Source: JAIOPA01 sp036522895 (GTDB lineage Bacteria > Eisenbacteria > RBG-16-71-46). From it: a stretch of DNA of 11,905 bases. The notes beneath the pieces were generated by a model, which ran no database searches, was not told the origin of the DNA, and worked only from the letters and a program-made list of their open reading frames with translations. Shown one piece after another: positions 7,801 through 11,905 of the stretch. Numbering within the stretch: position 1 is the stretch's first letter; the number at the start of each line of letters is the position of its first letter. The DNA lies in the NCBI GenBank assembly GCA_036522895.1, contig DATDEX010000133.1, positions 1 to 11,905 of the forward strand, in the 5' to 3' direction. Both the position numbers and the translations under genes were made by a program.

Positions 7801-8013
7801 CTGCATGTCCCAGAACAGGGCTTTGCCGAGCGCGACCGCGGCGGCCTTGTCCTTGACGAACGTCTCGATGCCGACCGGCGTCGGAATCGGCACGGTCTTG
7901 AGCGAGGGGGGCGTCGCCTTGATCACATGCGGGACCACCTGGGCGCTCCCTGCAACCGAGATCAATTCGAGTGCACACAGGATGGTCACGAATGCGGCGA
8001 GGGCTCTGCGCAT
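4816..8013 (-). CDS. Di-haem cytochrome c peroxidase/MauG-type protein fused to beta-rich and FlgD-like domains
   Basis: This exported protein has 1065 residues. The start at 8013 has GGAGG 5 bases upstream and opens a signal peptide (MRRALAAFVTILCALELI, cut near GSA-Q); another ATG lies 9 codons earlier. Residues about 40-600 are a di-haem peroxidase/MauG-type enzyme with haem motifs CASCH (80-84) and CIACH (410-414), 'RNTPSAINAVYN', 'NFWDGRA', and the family signature 'FKTPSLRNCELTGPYFHNGS' (about 516-535) followed by 'LSDVVDFYARGG'. Such enzymes reduce H2O2 or oxidise a protein or small molecule in the periplasm. Residues about 665-930 form a Gly/Val/Thr-rich, repetitive beta domain like polymer-forming or solenoid proteins. 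A Gly/Pro linker then leads to a FlgD-like tail (about 975-1065; 'SSPNPFRSG', 'DVAGRSVKVL', 'SGVYFYRLL'). The gene is divergent from 8468 and separated from the copper-oxidase run by terminator-like hairpins. Confidence 0.9.
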   Translation of the reverse strand: MRRALAAFVTILCALELISVAGSAQVVPHVIKATPPSLKTVPIPTPVGIETFVKDKAAAVALGKALFWDMQVGSDGIVACASCHFQAGADRREKNELNPGANAKFDLTGPNHTYTAADFPFHQLANPDDRGSTLLRSRDDVSGSQGVHSADFLDIVLGGSRDRLNSDGLDGLGFAVSGLNVRRVTGRNTPSAINAVYNIRNFWDGRANRRFNGRNPFGDADPNARVLQVNDLGDLQKVHVSIDRASLASQAVGPPMSDVEMSGTGRTWMKLGKKMLSLTPLALQEVKRDDSVLGGLAVSGGKGLTRSYADMIRAAFLSKWWDSKKVVDGALNVLPKVTVPKDGRSLPTDQYTLMEANFSLFWGLAIDAYESTLVSDDAPYDRFQEGSASALTPQQKFGLLVFLGKAGGNCIACHFGAEFTGATFNTRLTPEGPGGPIIGVMERMLMGDGTNAVYDGGFYNLGIRPTGEDLGLGANDPFGNPLSFARQEQLHPGTVADNFLLSPIAPGERIAANGAFKTPSLRNCELTGPYFHNGSIASLSDVVDFYARGGNFREQNMADLDFEMIRQMGLIGHPNREIALADFLRSLTDERVRWNRAPFDHPELVVANGSSGGEVSVLQDLRVGSQASDVLERIPANGRGGATAPLRSFLNLPVFDGKPVDAPNPVYSNIALYATDTVTVATSADVTGDVWCSGPVRVSSAAKHTFTGDITAGGSVTVTGDSTLFQGSIMARGPVSLAPTTSFKNGVAGGNVEYYAPMPQQALPDLPVLPLIKKMVVVPRSSIQTLSPGRYGEVTVQNGAWLVLMNGVYVFKSLQVGAGAFLQYDADGQLDMPAGPLGEMTIRPLERTTIHVTDVLTLSPGAIVSQGDAMLSTHLRIYFRGTGSGVQLPQNSFFHGTLIAPLTSVSLGSLANTQGAIYAKSVSVAEGAVFRPHILPILAPLPGAGGGGIGGLVAGPVNPDDRGPAGRTSGLVFSLGQSSPNPFRSGQLSTTIRFTLPTDRDVELRVFDVAGRSVKVLAKGRMAPGTHALEWNGAGERGGRVPSGVYFYRLLAGNDHAQGKMVLID

Positions 8014-8018
8014 GGCCA

Positions 8019-8023
8019 CCTCC
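8019..8023 (-). promoter_or_regulatory. Ribosome binding site fixing the peroxidase start
   Basis: GGAGG on the minus strand lies 5 bases before the ATG at 8013. This favours that start over the ATG nine codons upstream, and it places the signal peptide right at the N-terminus. Confidence 0.65.
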
Positions 8024-8164
8024 GGAGAGCCGCGACGCATCGCGCCGCGGGAGAGAACCCACTTGCCGGCGTGTCGGAGGCAGTCCGAGGGGCACCGAAG
8101 TCGTGGGCCGAGAGAGAGAGGTGCGAACGCGTAGAATTTAAGAGATCAAATCATTCGAATCTGT

Positions 8165-8353
8165 GGTCCAATGGTCGACCGCCAAATACGAATCGGGCGC
8201 GGGATGGCCCCGGCGGCGGCGCGAACGCATGGCGAATCTCCGTGGCGCATCACGAAGTTTACTGGTGCCAAACTGGACCCCGGGTCCGGGTCCCGATGAT
8301 TCCCTCGCGCCTGTCTGGCTTGCGGTTGGTCGCCCCCGGTCGACCATTCGTCC
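8165..8353. repeat. Inverted repeat pair around a GGTCGACC core
   Basis: The left arm GGTCCAATGGTCGACCG (8165-8181) matches the reverse complement of 8337-8353 at 15 of 17 bases, including 12 in a row (AATGGTCGACCG). Each arm contains the perfect palindrome GGTCGACC. The arms flank most of the divergent intergenic region, with core centres about 165 bp apart (close to 16 helical turns). They could be two operators for one dimeric regulator acting by looping. An end pair of a mobile element is less likely, as nothing between them codes. Confidence 0.45.
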
Positions 8354-8467
8354 GCTGCCCGCGACGCCCCGCCGCGTTCCCGTGGGCGCGATGGAGACCC
8401 GCCCGCACCCTGATCGCGTGCGGCGGCCACCCGGCCCGCCGCGAGGCCGCGAAACCGGAGGACGACG

Positions 8468-9064
8468 ATGACGACCATGTGGACCCGCAGGTTGCGTTCG
8501 ATGGCGCTGGTGGCTCTACTGCTCCCGGCACTCCCCGCCCTCACGCGGGCGCAGGGCCGGCCCGATTCGGCCGCACTCCTCGCCGCCGAGCGCGAGGCCA
8601 TGAAACCACTGGCGTTCATGGACGGGGTCTGGCGCGGCCCGGCCTGGACTCTCCTCCCCACGGGCGAGCGTCACGCGGTCACCCAGACCGAGCGCATCGG
8701 CCCGTTCCTCGACAGCACCATCAAGGTCATCGAGGGTCGCGGCTACGATGCCAGCGGCAAGGTCACGTTCAACGCGTTCGGCGTCGTGTACTACGACCCC
8801 GCGAAGAAGGCGTACACGCTGCACTCCCACGCCATGGGCATGGCTGGCGACTTCCCGCTCACGCCGTCCGACTCGGGCTACGTGTGGGAGATCGCGGCGG
8901 GCCCGACGACGACCCGCTTCACCGCGACGATCCGCGGCGACAAATGGCACGAAGTCGGCGAGCGCGTGGACCCCGGCAAGGCCCCGATGCAGTTCTTCGA
9001 GATGAATCTCGCGCGCGTGGGCCCCACGGACTGGCCGGCGGCCGGCGCGGTGAGAATGCGCTGA
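8468..9064 (+). CDS. Secreted DUF1579/lipocalin-like beta protein
   Basis: This 198-residue protein has a standard signal peptide (MTTMWTRRLRSMALVALLL, likely cut after TRA, near residue 28). GGAGG (8457-8461) lies 6 bases before the ATG. The mature part contains 'LAFMDGVWRGPAW', 'TQTERIGPFLDSTIKVIEGRG', 'GKVTFNAFGVVYYDPAKKAYTLHSHAMG' and 'GDKWHEVGERV'. This order of strands, 'G.W.G', then 'y.. .... y' and a late 'W.E.', resembles DUF1579 and related calycin-like barrels found in the periplasm. No catalytic residue can be named. It may bind a small hydrophobic ligand, which is inference from the fold. It shares the divergent control region with the haem peroxidase, so joint regulation is possible. 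Confidence 0.75.
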   Translation: MTTMWTRRLRSMALVALLLPALPALTRAQGRPDSAALLAAEREAMKPLAFMDGVWRGPAWTLLPTGERHAVTQTERIGPFLDSTIKVIEGRGYDASGKVTFNAFGVVYYDPAKKAYTLHSHAMGMAGDFPLTPSDSGYVWEIAAGPTTTRFTATIRGDKWHEVGERVDPGKAPMQFFEMNLARVGPTDWPAAGAVRMR

Positions 9065-9120
9065 GCCCGGGCAGTCGTGGGCGGGGCGTACGGCGCGGCT
9101 GCGGGGTGGGCATGTCTCGT

Positions 9121-9138
9121 CGGCGCGAGCCGGCGCCG
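9121..9138 (+). terminator. Possible terminator hairpin after the DUF1579-like gene
   Basis: CGGCGC (9121-9126) pairs with GCGCCG (9133-9138) around a 6-base loop, 57 bases past the stop. There is no T-tract. The 175-bp gap to the next gene has no other clear structure. Position is the main support. Confidence 0.25.
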
Positions 9139-9239
9139 AGCGCGTTGCAGGGCAGTCGGCCGGCTGCGCCCGCGCGCCCCGTCATGGTACGGTGGCGCCG
9201 CATTCGCGCTTCCCGGCTCACACGAACCCAGGGGCTTTC

Positions 9240-9605
9240 ATGACGTCACCTTTCGCTCGCGTGCTCCGCGTGGCCGCGGCCGCCTCGCTCATCGCGCTCC
9301 TCGCGGGCTGCAAGTCTTCGACCCTGCCGGTCACGAGCATCAAGGCGCTCCTCGACGATCCCGGCCGCTTCGACAAGCAGACCGTGCGCGTCGCGGGCGA
9401 GGTCACCCGCTCGCTCGGCATCCTCGGCTACGGCGCCTACGAGGTGGACGACGGCACCGGCAAGATCCCAGTGGTCACCCAGGACAACGGCGCACCGCGG
9501 ACCGGGGCCCGCGTGGGCATCGAGGGCGAGTTCCGCTCCGCCTACACACTGGGCTCCACGACCGCGGCGGCGATCGTCGAGAAGGGCCGCTACACGCCCA
9601 AGTGA
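9240..9605 (+). CDS. Small lipoprotein with OB-fold-like domain
   Basis: The protein has 121 residues when started at ATG 9240, which has AGGGG 5 bases upstream. A GTG at 9192 is in frame but leads with a non-hydrophobic segment. The signal peptide ends in a lipobox, LIALLAGC, with C24 as the lipid-bearing cysteine. The rest ('IKALLDDPGRFDKQTVRVAGEV', 'GAYEVDDGTGKIPVVT', 'GARVGIEGEF') has the strand order of a bacterial OB-fold (tRNA_anti/YgiW-like) lipoprotein: 'dp..f.gk.V.v.G.V', 'y.l.DgTG.i.V', 'G..v.v.G.v'. Such proteins are membrane-anchored and usually of unknown function. No haem or metal ligands are obvious. It follows the DUF1579-like gene by 175 bp, and whether they share a transcript is unclear. 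Confidence 0.8.
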   Translation: MTSPFARVLRVAAAASLIALLAGCKSSTLPVTSIKALLDDPGRFDKQTVRVAGEVTRSLGILGYGAYEVDDGTGKIPVVTQDNGAPRTGARVGIEGEFRSAYTLGSTTAAAIVEKGRYTPK

Positions 9606-9656
9606 CGGGGGCGTGAGAGCGCGGGGGCGCAGGAAGGGGCACTGCGGCTTCGGTCC

Positions 9657-9672
9657 GCTCGCCCGCGCGAGC
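9657..9672 (+). terminator. Possible terminator hairpin after the lipoprotein gene
   Basis: GCTCGC (9657-9662) pairs perfectly with GCGAGC (9667-9672) around CCGC, about 50 bases past the stop. A second small hairpin, GGAGG-GATT-CCTCC, follows at 9687-9700. Neither has a T-run. Together they may end the transcript before the next gene. Confidence 0.35.
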
Positions 9673-9820
9673 TGAGGCACCGAGCCGGAGGGATTCCTCC
9701 TCGAGCGGACGATGGGCCGGGGAATCAGTGGAAATCAACCCTTCCTCGGCCGTCCAGCAAGGAACTCTTTTCGAGCCACGCTCCCTCGTCGCCTGTCCAT
9801 CGCGTTTGAATCTTGTGCCA

Positions 9821-9836
9821 CTTAGCTTAAGCCAAG
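9821..9836. promoter_or_regulatory. Near-palindrome upstream of a TAGAAT box
   Basis: CTTAGCTTAAGCCAAG is a 16-bp palindrome broken by one base pair. It ends 9 bases before TAGAAT (9846-9851), covering the place where a -35 box would be. That position would suit an activator site for the 9930 gene. It could also be chance. Confidence 0.25.
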
Positions 9837-9929
9837 GACGCACAATAGAATCAAGGTTGTCCGCGCCCACTGAACGAGGTAGGTTCGGTGGTTCACGCAC
9901 AATCCGCCCGTGACCTTTGAGGCCCGCCT

Positions 9930-10988
9930 GTGTGCCCGCTCCGTTCGGTCCTGCTCCTCGGCCTTCTCGCCAGCCCTGTGCTCGCACAGTCAGACAGCTC
10001 GTCGACCATTCCGTTGGGACCGGGCGTCGACCGACGGGAAGGACTTGCTCCAGGCTCTACGGCACTGTCCGGCGAAGACTTTCAGAACCCCATCGTCGTT
10101 CCGTCTCTCCCCTTCAACGGGAGCGGCAACACTTGCAACTACTCGGGTAGCGTCAACGCGCCGTGTTCTCATGGTGGCCCGGACCAGGTATACGCATTCA
10201 CCCCGACGCGTGACCTGAACCTGTCCATCCTCGCGTCGGCCGGCTTATACTATTATGCGGTGATCGGCGTGTACGAGAACTCTACCGCCAACTACAGATG
10301 CTTCGTGTTCCCGTCTGGACCATCGGGCACGCCGGTGACCTACTTTGTGAGAGCCGGGAACACCTATTACATCGTTGGCGAAGTCACGTCGCCACTTGGT
10401 GAACCGTCGTGCGGGGGCTATGGCGTCCAATTGGAGGAAGCGCCCCAGTCGTGTACGACCTGCCCGGCTGGGGCGATCCCTGAAGGCGAAGTGAACTGCT
10501 TCGATGGCTATGTTGACATGACCGACGCCGGTTGCAATTCCTATGTATCCCCGATCCCGTTCAAGAACATCGAGTGTGGTCCAGAGCCGGTCAGCATCTG
10601 CGGATCATATGGGGACTTCCTCGAGCCGACACCGGACGTCTTCCACACCCTGGACTACGACTGGTACCGCGTGGTCCTGAGCCACCCAAGCCGGATCCAA
10701 GCCACCATCACAGGCGACGAGGCGACGATTCTTCGGGTTCTTCGAGCGACTGATCCTTCGAATCCATGCTTAGACTCGGAAGTCTGTCCACCGGATACGA
10801 CCTATCCATGCTCCCCGGCGACCCGCGCCGCGCAAGTGCCAGCGGGCACCTATCTGATCTCCATTTCGAAGTTCAGCTATCGGACATTCGGCTGCGGCTG
10901 GAAATACACGCTTACCGTTAGTTGTTCGGACGCGATCACCCCATCGCGGAAACTGACCTGGGGAAGTCTTAAGGCCAGGTACCGCTAG
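9930..10988 (+). CDS. Secreted Cys-rich protein with two PPC-like beta modules
   Basis: This 352-residue protein starts at GTG, with TGAGG (9918-9922) 7 bases upstream, followed by a signal peptide (MCPLRSVLLLGLLASPVLAQ, cut after VLA). The first module (about 45-170) contains 'DQVYAFTPTRDLNLSI' and 'GNTYYIVGEV'. The second (about 175-335) contains 'CPAGAIPEGEVNC', 'DAGCNSY', 'DYDWYRVVL', 'PSRIQATITGDEAT' and 'VPAGTYLISISKF'. The pattern of beta strands with 'D.Y.f' and 'aGtYyi.v' resembles bacterial pre-peptidase C-terminal (PPC) domains. More than 15 cysteines suggest disulfides outside the cytoplasm. The protein ends TPSRKLTWGSLKARYR, not in a FlgD-like domain. Its codons use A and T more than the neighbouring genes do. 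The stop overlaps that of the convergent pseudogene. No enzyme motif seen; binding or surface role is a guess. Confidence 0.75.
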   Translation: MCPLRSVLLLGLLASPVLAQSDSSSTIPLGPGVDRREGLAPGSTALSGEDFQNPIVVPSLPFNGSGNTCNYSGSVNAPCSHGGPDQVYAFTPTRDLNLSILASAGLYYYAVIGVYENSTANYRCFVFPSGPSGTPVTYFVRAGNTYYIVGEVTSPLGEPSCGGYGVQLEEAPQSCTTCPAGAIPEGEVNCFDGYVDMTDAGCNSYVSPIPFKNIECGPEPVSICGSYGDFLEPTPDVFHTLDYDWYRVVLSHPSRIQATITGDEATILRVLRATDPSNPCLDSEVCPPDTTYPCSPATRAAQVPAGTYLISISKFSYRTFGCGWKYTLTVSCSDAITPSRKLTWGSLKARYR

Positions 10989-11349
10989 GAGTGGTTTCTC
11001 GAGCCGAACACACCCGCATGGCAGGTCCCAGCCAGGACCGTCCTGCCGCTGGCGGTGAGGGACGCGATGGGCAGGAACGTGAGTCGCGTCCCGGCCGCCG
11101 TCCAGGTGAGCCCGCCATCGGTGGAGCGGAACACCCGGAAGCCTTCCATTCCGGCTAAGGCCGTCGAACCGTCGACGCGGAGGACCTCACACCATCAACC
11201 CCCACGGTGGAGCTCCGCGTCCGCTGCGCTTGCGTGCTCGCCGGGCCAGTTACCGTGCTGCTCTTGCCGCAGCTCATCAACCCTGCGAACAGGAACGCGA
11301 CCGGCACCAAAGCAGTTCGCTTCACCGAGATCTTCGTGAGAATTCGCAC
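10985..11349 (-). pseudogene. Decayed lipoprotein with BNR/Asp-box repeat
   Basis: Two minus-strand frames fit together. The first starts at GTG 11349 and reads as a lipoprotein N-terminus (MRILTKISVKRTALVPVAF, then 'FAGLMSCGKSSTVTGP', lipobox cysteine near residue 27), but stops at 11155. The second is open from 11194 to a stop at 10985-10987 and reads 'VLRVDGSTALAGMEG', 'VFRSTDGGLTWTAAG', 'IASLTASGRTVLAGTCHAGVF'. That is one BNR/Asp-box repeat of the sialidase/Ycf48-like type, 'SLAASG.tv.AGT..aGVf'. The frames overlap in 11155-11194, so a frameshift in that short stretch would join them. A complete protein of this kind has many repeats and this has one, so an internal deletion is likely as well. 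It could instead be a sequencing indel in a short gene. Confidence 0.6.
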
Positions 11350-11531
11350 TCGGCACGCAGTACGGATGGCGGCCGAGTTGCACCATATGCGCCCCGCAAT
11401 CGGGGTGTCCGTGCTCCACTCGGGGGCGCGGCCGTTCAGGGCTACTCGGAGAGCGCCACTCCCCTCCTGTTACGGGGGATATCCCTCCGGGGCCTTAGCA
11501 TGCTCTGAATTGCGGCCAGACAACATACGCC
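11350..11531. other. Intergenic region with small palindromes
   Basis: No gene is supported here. It holds the hairpin CCCCG-CAAT-CGGGG (11392-11405), a perfect palindrome GGGATATCCC (11476-11485) and AGCATGCT near 11497-11504. It lies downstream of the LytTR gene and upstream of the decayed lipoprotein gene, both on the minus strand. The hairpin may terminate the LytTR transcript, though it is 125 bases past the stop. Confidence 0.3.
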
Positions 11532-11905
11532 TCAGCCGAGCAGCTCCTTCAACCGCTCGTGGCCGGTCCGGCTCACCGGGAGCTGGCGGCCGTCGTGGAG
11601 CACGGCGATCCGCTGGTCCTTCGCGAGCAGCTCGATGCGGGCGATGCGCTCCACGTTCGCCACGTACGAACGGTGGATCCGCACGAAGCGCTCGGGGTCG
11701 AGCGACCCGGCGAGCTCGGCAAGGGTCTGGTGCTTCAAGTGCGCCCGGCCCCCCTCGTGGATCGCGACGTAGTCGTCCTGCGCCTCGACGAAGTCCACCC
11801 GCTCGACCGGGATCACGTGCACCTGGGCGCCGTCGCGCACGACGATGCGCTCGGCAGGATGGCCGGGGCCGCGCGCGGCGGCTGCGAGCGCCGTTCCGCT
11901 GGGCG
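11532..11905 (-). CDS. LytTR-domain response regulator (C-terminal part)
   Basis: The frame is open from the window edge to a TGA at 11532-11534, giving about 123 visible residues. An internal GTG at 11840 could start a 102-residue protein, but the frame continues upstream without a stop. The extra residues ('PAERIVVRDG' joined to 'AQVHVIPVERVDFVEA') match the usual linker into a LytTR domain, so the true start is outside. LytTR marks are 'ERVDFVEAQDDYVAIHEGG', 'TLAELAGSLDPERFVRIHRSYVANVERIARIE', 'LHDGRQLPVSRTGHERLKELL'. LytTR domains bind DNA as paired direct repeats and usually follow a phospho-acceptor receiver domain, often controlled by a neighbouring histidine kinase. Any receiver or kinase would lie beyond the right edge. 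Its targets are unknown, and nothing ties it to the redox genes. Confidence 0.88.
   Translation of the reverse strand, partial: PSGTALAAAARGPGHPAERIVVRDGAQVHVIPVERVDFVEAQDDYVAIHEGGRAHLKHQTLAELAGSLDPERFVRIHRSYVANVERIARIELLAKDQRIAVLHDGRQLPVSRTGHERLKELLG

Larger units (their letters stand above)
8014..8467. promoter_or_regulatory. Divergent intergenic region with promoters in both directions
   Basis: This 454-bp stretch separates the peroxidase gene (minus) from the small secreted protein (plus), and I see no gene in it. An AT-rich patch (about 8130-8185) includes a perfect palindrome ATTCGAAT (8153-8160), and (AG)5 lies at 8111-8120. The patch is the most likely promoter site for the peroxidase, giving a leader of about 120 bases. 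No convincing -35/-10 pair could be fixed. A perfect GGACCC-C-GGGTCC palindrome (8275-8287) lies in the half nearer the plus-strand gene. Confidence 0.5.
9606..9929. other. Intergenic region before the Cys-rich protein
   Basis: This 324-bp stretch shows no gene that I can support. Its left third is GC-rich with two small hairpins. From about 9720 on it becomes clearly richer in A/T and probably holds the promoter of the 9930 gene. A TAGAAT (9846-9851) is a fair -10 candidate, but no matching -35 is seen. It contains the near-palindrome at 9821-9836. Confidence 0.4.

Noticed and set aside
8150..8175. TTCGAAT followed by GTCCA, resembling the T-loop and 3' end of a tRNA
   Set aside because: The bases either side of TTCGAAT do not form a T-stem, and no anticodon arm or acceptor stem can be built upstream.
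8165..8353. The inverted repeats as ends of an insertion element or MITE
   Set aside because: No target-site duplication was found next to the arms, the interior does not code, and both arms carry an internal palindrome that better suits regulator binding.
4591..9243. A 1550-codon open frame on the plus strand
   Set aside because: It lies almost fully antisense to the haem peroxidase gene, is Arg/Ala/Glu/Val-rich without any domain, and crosses the divergent promoter region. Long antisense frames are expected opposite strongly GC-biased codons.
11532..11840. A stand-alone 102-residue LytTR protein starting at the internal GTG
   Set aside because: The frame continues to the window edge with residues that match a receiver-to-LytTR linker, so this is probably the end of a longer response regulator.

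Overview
The window is very GC-rich and consists mostly of genes for exported proteins. Two of them end in the FlgD-like immunoglobulin-type C-terminal domain (an 'NPF..'-type start, a 'D..GR' turn, 'W.G.d..G....GvYf' and a short basic tail). This domain is common in secreted proteins of the FCB group and of related uncultured phyla such as Candidatus Eisenbacteria. A third protein carries a 'CPAGA.pEGE..C' module and ends in a 'W-G-x2-K-x2-Y-R' motif of a kind I associate with the same lineages. My best guess is an Eisenbacteria-like or other FCB-related bacterium. This is inferred from protein style only, because no rRNA or core gene is present.

Left part, all on the minus strand and read from right to left. 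A 1065-residue di-haem peroxidase/MauG-type enzyme is fused to a beta-rich domain and a FlgD-like tail (8013-4816). After a 448-bp gap holding a strong hairpin and an AT-rich promoter-like island comes a seven-repeat, probably beta-propeller protein with the same kind of tail (4367-2877). Next are a Tat-exported, bilirubin-oxidase/CotA-like multicopper oxidase (2797-1052) and a Sco-type copper/thiol protein (970-344). A perfect 12-bp GC hairpin (293-320) closes this run. The start of another exported protein leaves the window at base 1.

The copper oxidase and Sco genes probably form a functional pair, with Sco helping to load or maintain copper. The haem peroxidase and propeller protein upstream make the locus look like a cell-envelope or extracellular redox module. 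Its substrate cannot be read from the sequence.

A 454-bp divergent region (8014-8467) carries a 15-of-17 inverted repeat around a GGTCGACC core. To its right, on the plus strand, lie a small secreted DUF1579/lipocalin-like protein (8468-9064), an OB-fold-like lipoprotein (9240-9605) and a Cys-rich secreted protein with two beta modules (9930-10988). The last of these is visibly richer in A/T than its neighbours. It ends tail-to-tail, sharing a CTAG, with a decayed minus-strand lipoprotein/BNR-repeat gene (10985-11349). The right edge holds the C-terminal LytTR DNA-binding domain of a response regulator that starts outside the window. No tRNA, rRNA, CRISPR array, transposase or attachment site was seen.
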